Below are positions 1 through 5,739 of a stretch of DNA of 14,702 nt, in pieces. This stretch comes from CBDULQ01 sp965368115. GTDB lineage: Bacteria; Pseudomonadota; Gammaproteobacteria; SZUA-229. The translations under genes and the position numbers were made by a program. How positions within the stretch are numbered: position 1 is the stretch's first letter; the number at the start of each line of letters is the position of its first letter. Location: NCBI GenBank assembly GCA_965368115.1, contig CBDULQ010000076.1, positions 1 to 14,702 of the forward strand. The letters are read 5' to 3'. The notes below the pieces were generated by a model. The model ran no database searches, had not been told where the DNA came from, and saw nothing but the letters and a program-made list of their open reading frames with translations.

Positions 1-236
1 AGCTGCAACAACGCTTCGAACAATCGCAACATCTGTTTCGCACCGTGCATGCCGGGGATACGATTTATATCGATTATCTGCCCGGCCAGGGCACCCGGGT
101 ATCCATTAACGACCAGGTCACCGGGATTATTCCGGGTGCGGATTTTTACCAGGCGGCATTGAAAGTATGGCTGGGTGATCATCCGGCCCAACGGGCGATG
201 AAGCAGGGCATGCTGGGCGACGCCGATATCGATTGA
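1..236 (+). CDS. Chalcone isomerase-like protein, C-terminal fragment
   Basis: The first complete codon is at base 3 and the frame runs to a TGA at 234-236, giving about 77 residues of a gene that begins outside the window. The tail reads LKVWLGDHPAQRAMKQGMLG, which matches the end of bacterial chalcone isomerase-like proteins (typically exported, around 180-200 residues, mostly without a proven reaction). The preceding stretch, with 'GDTIYIDYLPGQGTRV' and 'GIIPGADFYQA', fits the usual beta-strand plus helix that ends this fold. Despite the family name, plant-type flavonoid chemistry should not be assumed. No terminator is obvious after the stop. The family call rests on remembered motif similarity only; the missing N-terminus prevents a check for a signal peptide. 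Confidence 0.7.
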   Translation, partial: LQQRFEQSQHLFRTVHAGDTIYIDYLPGQGTRVSINDQVTGIIPGADFYQAALKVWLGDHPAQRAMKQGMLGDADID

Positions 237-343
237 GCCGATTTTTGTCCCCCTGATCGAAGTATTGAATCTGAGACCAGTTCGATTACCATCTGTTAGT
301 ACAGTGTTTGAAAACAACCAACACCAACAGGACAACTGGCAAG

Positions 344-535
344 ATGGACGACCACTCCCCCTCATTCCACGAACACCGCCCGTCACGCGGACAACGTTAT
401 TTCTGCATTAACGGCTCCTGGTACTTCAATACCCGTGCCGGCCAGAAAGGCCCTTTCAGCAGTAAACAGGCCATGCAGTCAGAACTGGACCGCTACATCA
501 GCCTTAAAACGGATCATCGACAGGACGCGGAATAA
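344..535 (+). CDS. Small DUF6316-like protein
   Basis: This is a 63-residue protein with no signal peptide or membrane segment. The central part (RGQRYFCINGSWYFNTR, then GQKGPF) resembles DUF6316, a small gammaproteobacterial family of unknown function whose hallmark is a G-x-WYF-x-R-x-G...GPF pattern followed by a helix ending in a Tyr. I chose the ATG at 344 because AGGA at 329-332 lies at a good distance. A longer reading from TTG at 308 adds 12 Thr/Asn-rich residues but has no ribosome binding site. The gene stands alone: about 107 bp separate it from the upstream fragment, and it converges on the MazG-like gene across 44 bp. The function is unknown; the compact aromatic and basic make-up would allow nucleic-acid or protein binding, which is only a guess. 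Confidence 0.65.
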   Translation: MDDHSPSFHEHRPSRGQRYFCINGSWYFNTRAGQKGPFSSKQAMQSELDRYISLKTDHRQDAE

Positions 536-579
536 GCCGCGGCGGCTGCGCGATTACGGATCAGCCACCGACGGTCAGT

Positions 580-909
580 CTATTCTCTAAATTCGGAGAC
601 CCGGATTCGACCATTCACCATGCGCGATTCCCGCTGCATGATCTTGTCCATTTTGTCCCAGAACGCCTGGCACAAGTCGAAATCCGCAGCAATGGCGGTA
701 CCCATGACCAGTATCATCAGGTCGGCACATTCCTCGGCGAGCAGGGCGGTATCCTTTCCCTTGGTCACGCATGAGGAGATTTCACCCAGCTCTTCGGCCA
801 TCAGCGCGACCCTGTAGGTGAGTTCTTCACCGCCGGTATTGGCAAAATCATGCTTATCGTGAAATGCCTGCACCCGCGCCAGCATGTCCCGGTACGAATC
901 TTTGTTCAT
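580..909 (-). CDS. MazG-like nucleotide pyrophosphohydrolase
   Basis: This is a 109-residue all-alpha protein. It carries the MazG/dUTPase-type metal motif EExxE (residues 39-43, EELGE), a 16-residue gap, then ExxD (residues 60-63, ECAD), which coordinates Mg2+ for cleavage of nucleoside triphosphates to monophosphate and pyrophosphate. Family members remove non-canonical or excess NTPs in the cytoplasm; the substrate here cannot be read from the sequence. I start it at the ATG whose complement is at 907-909, because a GGGGGG/AGGG stretch lies just upstream. An in-frame ATG at 930 adds seven residues, and further upstream extension is not supported. The size suits a single-domain MazG-like protein and not full-length MazG, which has two such domains. 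An extended -10 element (944-952, minus strand) fits as its promoter. Confidence 0.82.
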   Translation of the reverse strand: MNKDSYRDMLARVQAFHDKHDFANTGGEELTYRVALMAEELGEISSCVTKGKDTALLAEECADLMILVMGTAIAADFDLCQAFWDKMDKIMQRESRMVNGRIRVSEFRE

Positions 910-943
910 TGGCCCTGTTCCCCCCTTCATGTAAGATGTGTTG

Positions 944-952
944 ATTATCGCA
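944..952 (-). promoter_or_regulatory. Extended -10 promoter for the MazG-like gene
   Basis: Read on the minus strand this is TGC-GATAAT, an extended -10 element with five of six matches to TATAAT. Transcription would begin near 937, leaving a leader of about 28 nt before the ATG at 909 that includes the G-rich ribosome binding site. No good -35 box is seen at 967-972, which is tolerable for an extended -10 promoter. Confidence 0.4.
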
Positions 953-979
953 TAGCCGGGCAGCCCACCGATCGACTGC

Positions 980-1008
980 TCGACAGTAAACAAGACGCAC
1001 AATAGAAT
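980..1008 (+). promoter_or_regulatory. Sigma-70 type promoter upstream of the envelope operon
   Basis: TCGACA (980-985) and TAGAAT (1003-1008) are separated by exactly 17 bp. Each hexamer matches the consensus at five of six positions. A transcript would begin near 1015 and have a leader of about 267 nt before the ATG at 1282. This is the best housekeeping promoter candidate for the six-gene operon. Confidence 0.4.
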
Positions 1009-1014
1009 GTAAAC

Positions 1015-1042
1015 TGAACCGGTTGCAAAGGACTCACGACAC
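1015..1042 (+). promoter_or_regulatory. Possible ECF-sigma promoter of the envelope operon
   Basis: TGAACC (1015-1020) and CGACAC (1037-1042) are spaced by 16 bp. This resembles the general ECF pattern of an AAC-containing -35 box and a CG-starting -10 box about 16 bp apart. Because the operon encodes its own ECF sigma factor, a self-regulated promoter here is expected. The motif was picked by eye and the specificity of this sigma factor is unknown. Confidence 0.25.
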
Positions 1043-1081
1043 AGATACCGGAGGGGCGAGAACTGGCCCAGGGATAGCAGC

Positions 1082-1285
1082 ATGACTTCATTGACCGTTC
1101 ACAGGTACAACACAGGTCGCACGGTAACCCGTCGCAGCCTGTATCAGGCGGATATTCATTTATACCCCGGGGCGACCGGGTTCCTGTTGCCCGACGCCGG
1201 CCAGCTGGCCAGGCCCTCATCTCATTTTGCATTTCAGGCGCCTCTGGCAAGCGCCTGCGTGAGTCCAACAGGTACCCCAAAATGA
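1082..1285 (+). CDS. Doubtful leader ORF (67 codons)
   Basis: This 67-codon frame starts with ATG at 1082, seven bases after AGGGA (1070-1074), and its TGA overlaps the ATG of the beta-barrel gene in an ATGA arrangement (1282-1285). The start signal and the coupled stop are those of a real leader gene. The product has no recognisable domain, signal peptide or hydrophobic segment, and codon use is mixed (two AGG Arg codons), so it may be chance within an untranslated leader. The region also folds well as RNA (1123-1184), which competes with a coding explanation. Confidence 0.2.
   Translation: MTSLTVHRYNTGRTVTRRSLYQADIHLYPGATGFLLPDAGQLARPSSHFAFQAPLASACVSPTGTPK
1123..1184 (+). other. Foldable leader element (three-way-junction-like)
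   Basis: Bases 1126-1135 pair with 1172-1182 (AACCCG with CGGGTT, TCGC with GCGA, one bulged C at 1176). GG 1123-1124 can add pairs with CC 1183-1184 past a bulged T. Inside, GCCTG 1137-1141 pairs with CAGGC 1145-1149 around a three-base loop, and a weaker hairpin can form between 1150 and 1166. The strand is uncertain since the pairing works on both; the plus strand is preferred because it lies in the operon leader. No known riboswitch class was recognised. Confidence 0.28.
1235..1257 (+). other. Hairpin just before the operon's first gene
   Basis: CAGGCGC (1235-1241) and GCGCCTG (1251-1257) form a perfect 7-bp stem with a 9-base loop. It ends about 24 bases before the ATG at 1282 and just upstream of the AGG (1270-1272) that serves as ribosome binding site. 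No T-run follows, so it is not an intrinsic terminator; an effect on translation start or mRNA stability is possible. Confidence 0.3.
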
Positions 1286-3321
1286 AAAACAAGCGCTTTA
1301 AACTGGCCATTCTGACCCTGTTCGTGGCCTTTTCACTACCCGCCCAGGCCGACTGGGCCCCCAAACTTGAGGCCGCGGCTCAGGGCGAATTCCGCGAGCC
1401 GATGGAAACCTTCCGCATTCTGCTGCCCTCGGACCTGCCGCTGGAAGTACTGCAGACGCTGGCGCTGGAACTGGATGCCATCGACGTCACCGCCATGGTC
1501 AGCCGCGACGGAAACTACGCCGTTTTCACCCCGGTACAACCGCTGGAATGGGGTGTCCACACCCTGCGCCTGGTTGAGTACGCCAGTGATGGCAGCATCA
1601 ATGAGCGCGGCTACTGGGAATTCCAGGTAAGGCGCTCCAGCGTGTTCCGCGAAATCGACTATGCCGCCGACATCAACCTCACCGCCAGCCAGCGCGTTGC
1701 CGACAAATTCGAACTGGCGCCGGGCGAGGAAGAGCCGGACGGCTTCACCGGCCAGGGTAGCGCCGCTTTCCAGGGCCGGGTGGCCGATGACGACTGGGAA
1801 GCCACCGGCCAGATGGACCTGATCTACAATAGCGAAAAAGAACTCACCACCAATGAAAACAGCCTGGATATGGGCGAATACCTGATCACCGCCCGTGTCC
1901 CCGATCAGCAGCTCACCGGCAACCTGGGCCATCACAGCCTGGCGCAGAACAGCCTGATCATGGAAGGCTTTCACCGCCGCGGCGTCTCCGGCGGCGTAGG
2001 CATCAACTCACTGAACAGCTCGGTCACCGGCTTCGCCATGCGCGCCGAGCAGATCAGCGGATTCCGCAACGGCCTCGGCATCGGCGATGCCAATAACCGG
2101 GTCGATGGTCTGGTCTGGGAGACCCAGCCGTTCAGTGACGATCCACAACAACTCTACCTGGCGGCCACCTACCTGAGCGGCCAGAGCAACGCCGCCGGCG
2201 AGGCGGTGGGTGCGACGGATGCGGACCAGAGCGGCGACGCCTGGTCGCTGGTCGCCGACTCCACCCTGTTCGAGCAGCAACTGCGGTTGCGCGGCGAAAT
2301 CGCCGGTACCACCATCGACCGGGTCACCGTTGACCCCGGCGACACCGACCTGCTCAATGAAACCGCCGACGCCTATTCGCTGAGCGCGACCTACACGCCG
2401 CAGCAGGGCGGTAACAGCGACTTTTTCTGGAATGTCGGTGTAGAATCCAGCGAAATCGGCACCTTCTTCATTTCCCTGGCCAATCCCAATCTGCCCGCCG
2501 ACAAGAAACTCGACCGGGTTTTCGTCAATGCGGACTGGAACGGCCTCAGTGCCCAGCTGGCCAGCGCAAAAGAAACCGATAATGTGGACAACCTGGACGA
2601 CCGTCCGCGGGTGGAAACCAAACTCAATCAGCTGGCGTTGAACTACAGCCTCACCGAAACCCCGCCCCCGGACAGCCTGTTCGATACCGTCGGCGTGCCC
2701 AGCCTGACCCTGCAGTACACGGATACTGACCAGCAACAGGTGCAGAACGTGTACGACAGTTTCAATAATCCGCTGTATGCAGACTTCCACCTGGTCGGCG
2801 ACATGATGGCCCTGCTCAACAGCTACAGCCACCAGACCTGGAGCTGGAACTGGGGCGTCAGTCGTGCCGAACAGGAAAGCAAACTCGACCCGACGCAGCG
2901 CCAGGTGACCTACAGTCGCGACCTGGGCGCTAATGTGCAGATCAACCAGCGCATCGTGATCCAGCCCACTTACCAGTCGCAGACCACCCAGACCGCCTAC
3001 GACAGCGGCACCTCGGATGCGGAGATTCTCGGTCTGAGCAGCCAGTTCCTGTTCACCGATACGATCAACGGCCAGATCTATCTGAACCAGGCGAAGACCG
3101 AAAGCAACCTGTTCGGCAGCAGCGACAGCACCACCGATACCATGACCATGCAGTTCACCTGGAACTGGATACTACCGAAAAACAAAAAGCCCGGTTTCGA
3201 CGTGATGCTGACCGGCAGCTATCAGGACATTGATTACACCGACACCGCGACAACCGATTCGAAAACCTACCAGGTGTTTCTGAGCCTGGTGATGAAGTTG
3301 CCGTTGAGTTCGGCGGAGTAA
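1282..3321 (+). CDS. Predicted outer-membrane beta-barrel with Ig-like front domain
   Basis: The protein has 679 residues and a clear Sec signal peptide (KNKRFK, hydrophobic core, cleavage after AQA at residue 23). Residues about 41-117 look like a small Ig-like or beta-sandwich domain (LPSDLPLEVLQ, FTPVQPLEWGVHTLRL, GYWEFQV). From about residue 125 to the end there are alternating polar/hydrophobic strands with aromatic belts (WSWNWGVSRAEQES, FTWNWILP), joined by Asp/Ser/Thr/Gln-rich loops, as in outer-membrane barrels. The last residues are not the classic terminal Phe, which weakens the call slightly. I do not recognise a named family. It opens the ECF-sigma operon, 12 bp ahead of the next gene; AGG at 1270-1272 is the likely ribosome binding site. 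A pore, an export channel or a surface anchor for the co-encoded exported proteins would all fit; none is shown. Confidence 0.75.
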   Translation: MKNKRFKLAILTLFVAFSLPAQADWAPKLEAAAQGEFREPMETFRILLPSDLPLEVLQTLALELDAIDVTAMVSRDGNYAVFTPVQPLEWGVHTLRLVEYASDGSINERGYWEFQVRRSSVFREIDYAADINLTASQRVADKFELAPGEEEPDGFTGQGSAAFQGRVADDDWEATGQMDLIYNSEKELTTNENSLDMGEYLITARVPDQQLTGNLGHHSLAQNSLIMEGFHRRGVSGGVGINSLNSSVTGFAMRAEQISGFRNGLGIGDANNRVDGLVWETQPFSDDPQQLYLAATYLSGQSNAAGEAVGATDADQSGDAWSLVADSTLFEQQLRLRGEIAGTTIDRVTVDPGDTDLLNETADAYSLSATYTPQQGGNSDFFWNVGVESSEIGTFFISLANPNLPADKKLDRVFVNADWNGLSAQLASAKETDNVDNLDDRPRVETKLNQLALNYSLTETPPPDSLFDTVGVPSLTLQYTDTDQQQVQNVYDSFNNPLYADFHLVGDMMALLNSYSHQTWSWNWGVSRAEQESKLDPTQRQVTYSRDLGANVQINQRIVIQPTYQSQTTQTAYDSGTSDAEILGLSSQFLFTDTINGQIYLNQAKTESNLFGSSDSTTDTMTMQFTWNWILPKNKKPGFDVMLTGSYQDIDYTDTATTDSKTYQVFLSLVMKLPLSSAE

Positions 3322-3332
3322 GGAATTTTGAT

Positions 3333-4568
3333 ATGAAGATGCTTTCATCGATTCGATACGGCCTGCTAATTCTGGCAACCCTGTGGGGCACGCAACTGCT
3401 GGCTGCAACCACCTCGGTCGCACCCACAGCAATTAACTACCAGGTGGGTTCCGGCAGCAGTATCAGTTTATTATGGACTATCACCACAACAGGCAATGGC
3501 GGCGGCGGAGCCACTTCGAGGCAGGGTATATTCACCTCTGCACCGAATGTAAACTCACCGATTGTGGTCGGCGGCGGCACGCTTTCACTGGCGACGCCTT
3601 CGCTGGGGTCAGCCTCGGTCAGCGAAACGGTCAACATACCCCCCCTGGTATTAACCACTGCGCAAACCCAAAGCCTGGATACCATCTACTACTACCGCAT
3701 CTTCGACAATGTCGCGGAAGGCCCCACCAACGCCGCCTTCGTGCAAATCAACCTGATCCGCCCCACCACGCCGATCACACCCGGTGGCGGAGCCCTGAGC
3801 AGCAGCACCAGCGTCAGCGAACTCAACCTGAACCGACTTGCCCTAAGCTTCAACGACAACAGCATCGTCAAGCTGGTCAAACCGAAAACCTACCTGAATG
3901 CCGTTGCCCAGATCAGCTACACCGGCACCGGCCTGCTGGATGCGGTGTGGAAAATCGCCACCCCGGCCAGCACCCAGGGTGCCCAGGATGCGGCACAGTT
4001 GATTTACATTCCGCTACGTACAGTGCGCCAGTACCTGGGTGCCGGCGGCCGGGTCATACTGCAAAGCCCGAAACTGCCCACCGACATGCCGGGTAATTAC
4101 GTCGTGACACTCACCATCAACCCGGCGGCGCAGACCAACATCAATTTCAACCAGCCGGTGATTCTGCGTTATGCCGTGGGTGTCGACGGCGAAGAACTAC
4201 GCGCCCGCAAACAGCCGCCAATCAACGTGGCCTCGCCGCGCGACAAGGCGCTGCTCGACGAAAATACACGCTTCAAATGGCAACCGGTGGCCGGTGCCCG
4301 CGCCTACCAGCTGGAACTCTACCTGCCGGATCGACGCCGTCCCATGAGCAGCGAACTCAGTGAGCAGGGTTATGATGAATCCAGCATCGCCGATCAGGCC
4401 CCGGCCAGCGGTCTGCTGGTGCCGGGCAAACGCACTTCGCTAAGCCTGGGTGAATTATCGAAACAGCACTTGCGTCATGGCGAAACTTACCTGTGGCGCA
4501 TCATCGCCATTGGCCAGGACGGTAGTATCATTTCATCCAGCCCGATTAGAGAGATAAGAATACCCTGA
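3333..4568 (+). CDS. Exported three-part beta-sandwich protein of unknown function
   Basis: This is a 411-residue protein with a Sec signal peptide (cleavage near residue 24, after QLLA). Three beta-rich parts can be seen: residues 25-145 (Ser/Thr/Gly-rich, with a GNGGGG turn), 160-285, and a C-terminal fibronectin-III-like part at about 296-411 (SPRDKALL, FKWQPVAGARAYQLELY, GETYLWRIIAIGQDG). The last pattern is common in carbohydrate- or surface-associated exported proteins. There is no lipobox and no membrane segment beyond the signal. AGGA at 3322-3325, directly after the preceding stop, is the ribosome binding site, and the gene ends three bases before the sigma-factor start, so translation of the two is probably linked. 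I do not recognise a family; a periplasmic or surface partner of the beta-barrel is an inference from position. Confidence 0.75.
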   Translation: MKMLSSIRYGLLILATLWGTQLLAATTSVAPTAINYQVGSGSSISLLWTITTTGNGGGGATSRQGIFTSAPNVNSPIVVGGGTLSLATPSLGSASVSETVNIPPLVLTTAQTQSLDTIYYYRIFDNVAEGPTNAAFVQINLIRPTTPITPGGGALSSSTSVSELNLNRLALSFNDNSIVKLVKPKTYLNAVAQISYTGTGLLDAVWKIATPASTQGAQDAAQLIYIPLRTVRQYLGAGGRVILQSPKLPTDMPGNYVVTLTINPAAQTNINFNQPVILRYAVGVDGEELRARKQPPINVASPRDKALLDENTRFKWQPVAGARAYQLELYLPDRRRPMSSELSEQGYDESSIADQAPASGLLVPGKRTSLSLGELSKQHLRHGETYLWRIIAIGQDGSIISSSPIREIRIP

Positions 4569-4571
4569 ACC

Positions 4572-5159
4572 ATGACAACCACTGATCAGGAACAACAGGC
4601 CGTTGGTCTACTGAATAATATCAAAGCCGGTCAGCAGTCCGCCCTGGAGGACTTCTACCGGCTTTTCGAGTCTCGGGTGTATCACTATGCCCTGAGTCGC
4701 TTGAACGATTCTTTCGAAGCCGCCGACACACTAAACGAAGTGATGATGGAAGTATGGAAACACGCTGGCCGTTTCGAAGGACGCTCCAAGGTATCCACCT
4801 GGCTACTTGGCATTACCCATCACAAAGTGTATGACCGACTACGTAAACGCAAACATACGAATATGCAGGAAGACATCGACGATCACGCCAACCACATTTC
4901 CGATGACAATGACGTCAGCATGGAACAGGCTCTGGCCGGTGTCGATGACGCACGCATGGTGAAGCATTGTATGGACAAGCTGTCCGAAGCGCACCGCCTC
5001 GTCATTCATCTCGCGTTTTTTGAAGACATGCATTATCAGGACATCGCCAGCATCGCAGAGTGCCCGGAGGGCACGGTTAAAACGCGCGTCTTTCATGCCA
5101 AGCAGGCTTTGAAAGATTGCCTCGCAAAACTTATGACCGCGATGGAGCCCATAGCATGA
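4572..5159 (+). CDS. ECF-type RNA polymerase sigma factor
   Basis: The product has 195 residues. Region 2 spans about residues 23-95 (ALEDFYRLFESRVYHYAL, then VMMEVWKHAGRFEG, then STWLLGITHHKVYDRLRKRK), which binds core polymerase and the -10 box. A poorly conserved acidic linker follows (99-128). Region 4 lies at about 130-183 (CMDKLSEAHR, YQDIASIAECPEGTVKTRVFHAKQALK), with the helix-turn-helix that reads the -35 box. There are no regions 1 or 3, as expected for the extracytoplasmic-function group. Its stop overlaps the anti-sigma start in ATGA, a standard sign of translational coupling. Its position in the middle of an operon of exported proteins suggests it controls this operon. The subgroup cannot be assigned by eye. 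Confidence 0.93.
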   Translation: MTTTDQEQQAVGLLNNIKAGQQSALEDFYRLFESRVYHYALSRLNDSFEAADTLNEVMMEVWKHAGRFEGRSKVSTWLLGITHHKVYDRLRKRKHTNMQEDIDDHANHISDDNDVSMEQALAGVDDARMVKHCMDKLSEAHRLVIHLAFFEDMHYQDIASIAECPEGTVKTRVFHAKQALKDCLAKLMTAMEPIA

Positions 5160-5734
5160 ACAAGCAAGACATCGACGAAAACCTGCCCTGGTATGTAAAC
5201 GGACAAATGTCCGAACAGGAAAAAGCGGAATTCGAGCAAGCCATCAAGGACGATACCAAAGCACAGCAGGACGTGGAATTCCTCAACAAACTGCGTAACC
5301 AGCTCAAACAGAACGCCGAGCCGTCACCCGGCGAGTTCGGTCTGCAACGCCTGAAACGCGACATCAAAAGCAGCGAACGCGCGCCGGTGACCAAGCGCTG
5401 GCGCACCCTGGCCGTTGCCGCCTCATTACTGATGGTGGTACAGGCCGGCATCATGGTCTCCATGATGCAGACCGAAGAAGCGGGCGTGGGTATTCAACCC
5501 CTGTCCGGCAGTCATTACACCGGTGCCGTATTGCAACTGCAGTTTACCGGTGATGCCAGTGCCGAGGACATTCGCCAGGCATTGCTGAGTGTCGGCGGCA
5601 GCATCATCGAAGGTCCGTCATCCAGCGGCATCTATCGGGTACGCCTGAAAGATGAGCAGGACGAACGGGTACAGCAACACATCGCCCAGCTACAGGCCAA
5701 TCACAAAGTCATCGACTTTGTCGCCGAAGAGTAA
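5156..5734 (+). CDS. Transmembrane anti-sigma factor with propeptide-like periplasmic domain
   Basis: The product has 192 residues. Residues 1-50 form a cytoplasmic helical anti-sigma domain (IDENLPWYVNGQMSEQEKAEF), related to the zinc-binding anti-sigma group but lacking its His/Cys ligands. One membrane segment spans about 83-104 after basic residues TKRWR, so the C-terminus is periplasmic. Residues about 122-192 (VLQLQF, SAEDIRQALLSVGGSIIEGPS, GIYRVRL, HIAQLQANHKVIDFVAEE) show the beta-alpha-beta-beta-alpha-beta pattern of subtilisin propeptide/inhibitor (I9-like, fervidolysin-prodomain-like) domains. I start it at 5156, overlapping the sigma stop by four bases, not at an upstream in-frame TTG. 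The family role is to hold the sigma factor at the membrane until a signal arrives; the next gene, a subtilisin, is a natural candidate partner for the periplasmic domain. Confidence 0.85.
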   Translation: MNKQDIDENLPWYVNGQMSEQEKAEFEQAIKDDTKAQQDVEFLNKLRNQLKQNAEPSPGEFGLQRLKRDIKSSERAPVTKRWRTLAVAASLLMVVQAGIMVSMMQTEEAGVGIQPLSGSHYTGAVLQLQFTGDASAEDIRQALLSVGGSIIEGPSSSGIYRVRLKDEQDERVQQHIAQLQANHKVIDFVAEE

Positions 5735-5739
5735 CGGTT

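Noticed and set aside
536..546. GCCGCGGCGGC palindrome after the DUF6316-like gene as a terminator
   Set aside because: The stem is very short with almost no loop, and no T-run follows on either strand.
1101..1190. Similarity to a cyclic-di-GMP (GEMM) riboswitch: GGTAACCCG and CGGGTT segments on either strand recall its ends
   Set aside because: The conserved ACGCAAAGCC core and the GNRA-capped hairpin are absent on both strands. I kept it only as an unclassified foldable leader.
1199..1210. Perfect 12-bp palindrome GGCCAGCTGGCC as an operator
   Set aside because: Made only of common GC-rich tetramers and lying downstream of the promoter candidates, it can arise by chance; no second copy was seen in the window.
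1336..1974. Long minus-strand ORF inside the barrel gene (also 2008-2832)
   Set aside because: It lies opposite a gene with signal peptide and coherent barrel strands. It has a low-complexity, Gly/Val/Gln-rich product with no recognisable domain, typical of the antisense frame of GC-rich DNA.
3473..4096. 207-codon ORF in another frame inside the 411-residue exported protein gene
   Set aside because: The product is a His/Gln/Arg/Cys-rich string without a domain; the overlapping frame has a signal peptide and continuous beta-rich structure.
5117..5155. Upstream TTG start for the anti-sigma gene, adding 13 residues
   Set aside because: The ATG at 5156 forms the standard ATGA overlap with the sigma gene and gives the usual family N-terminus.
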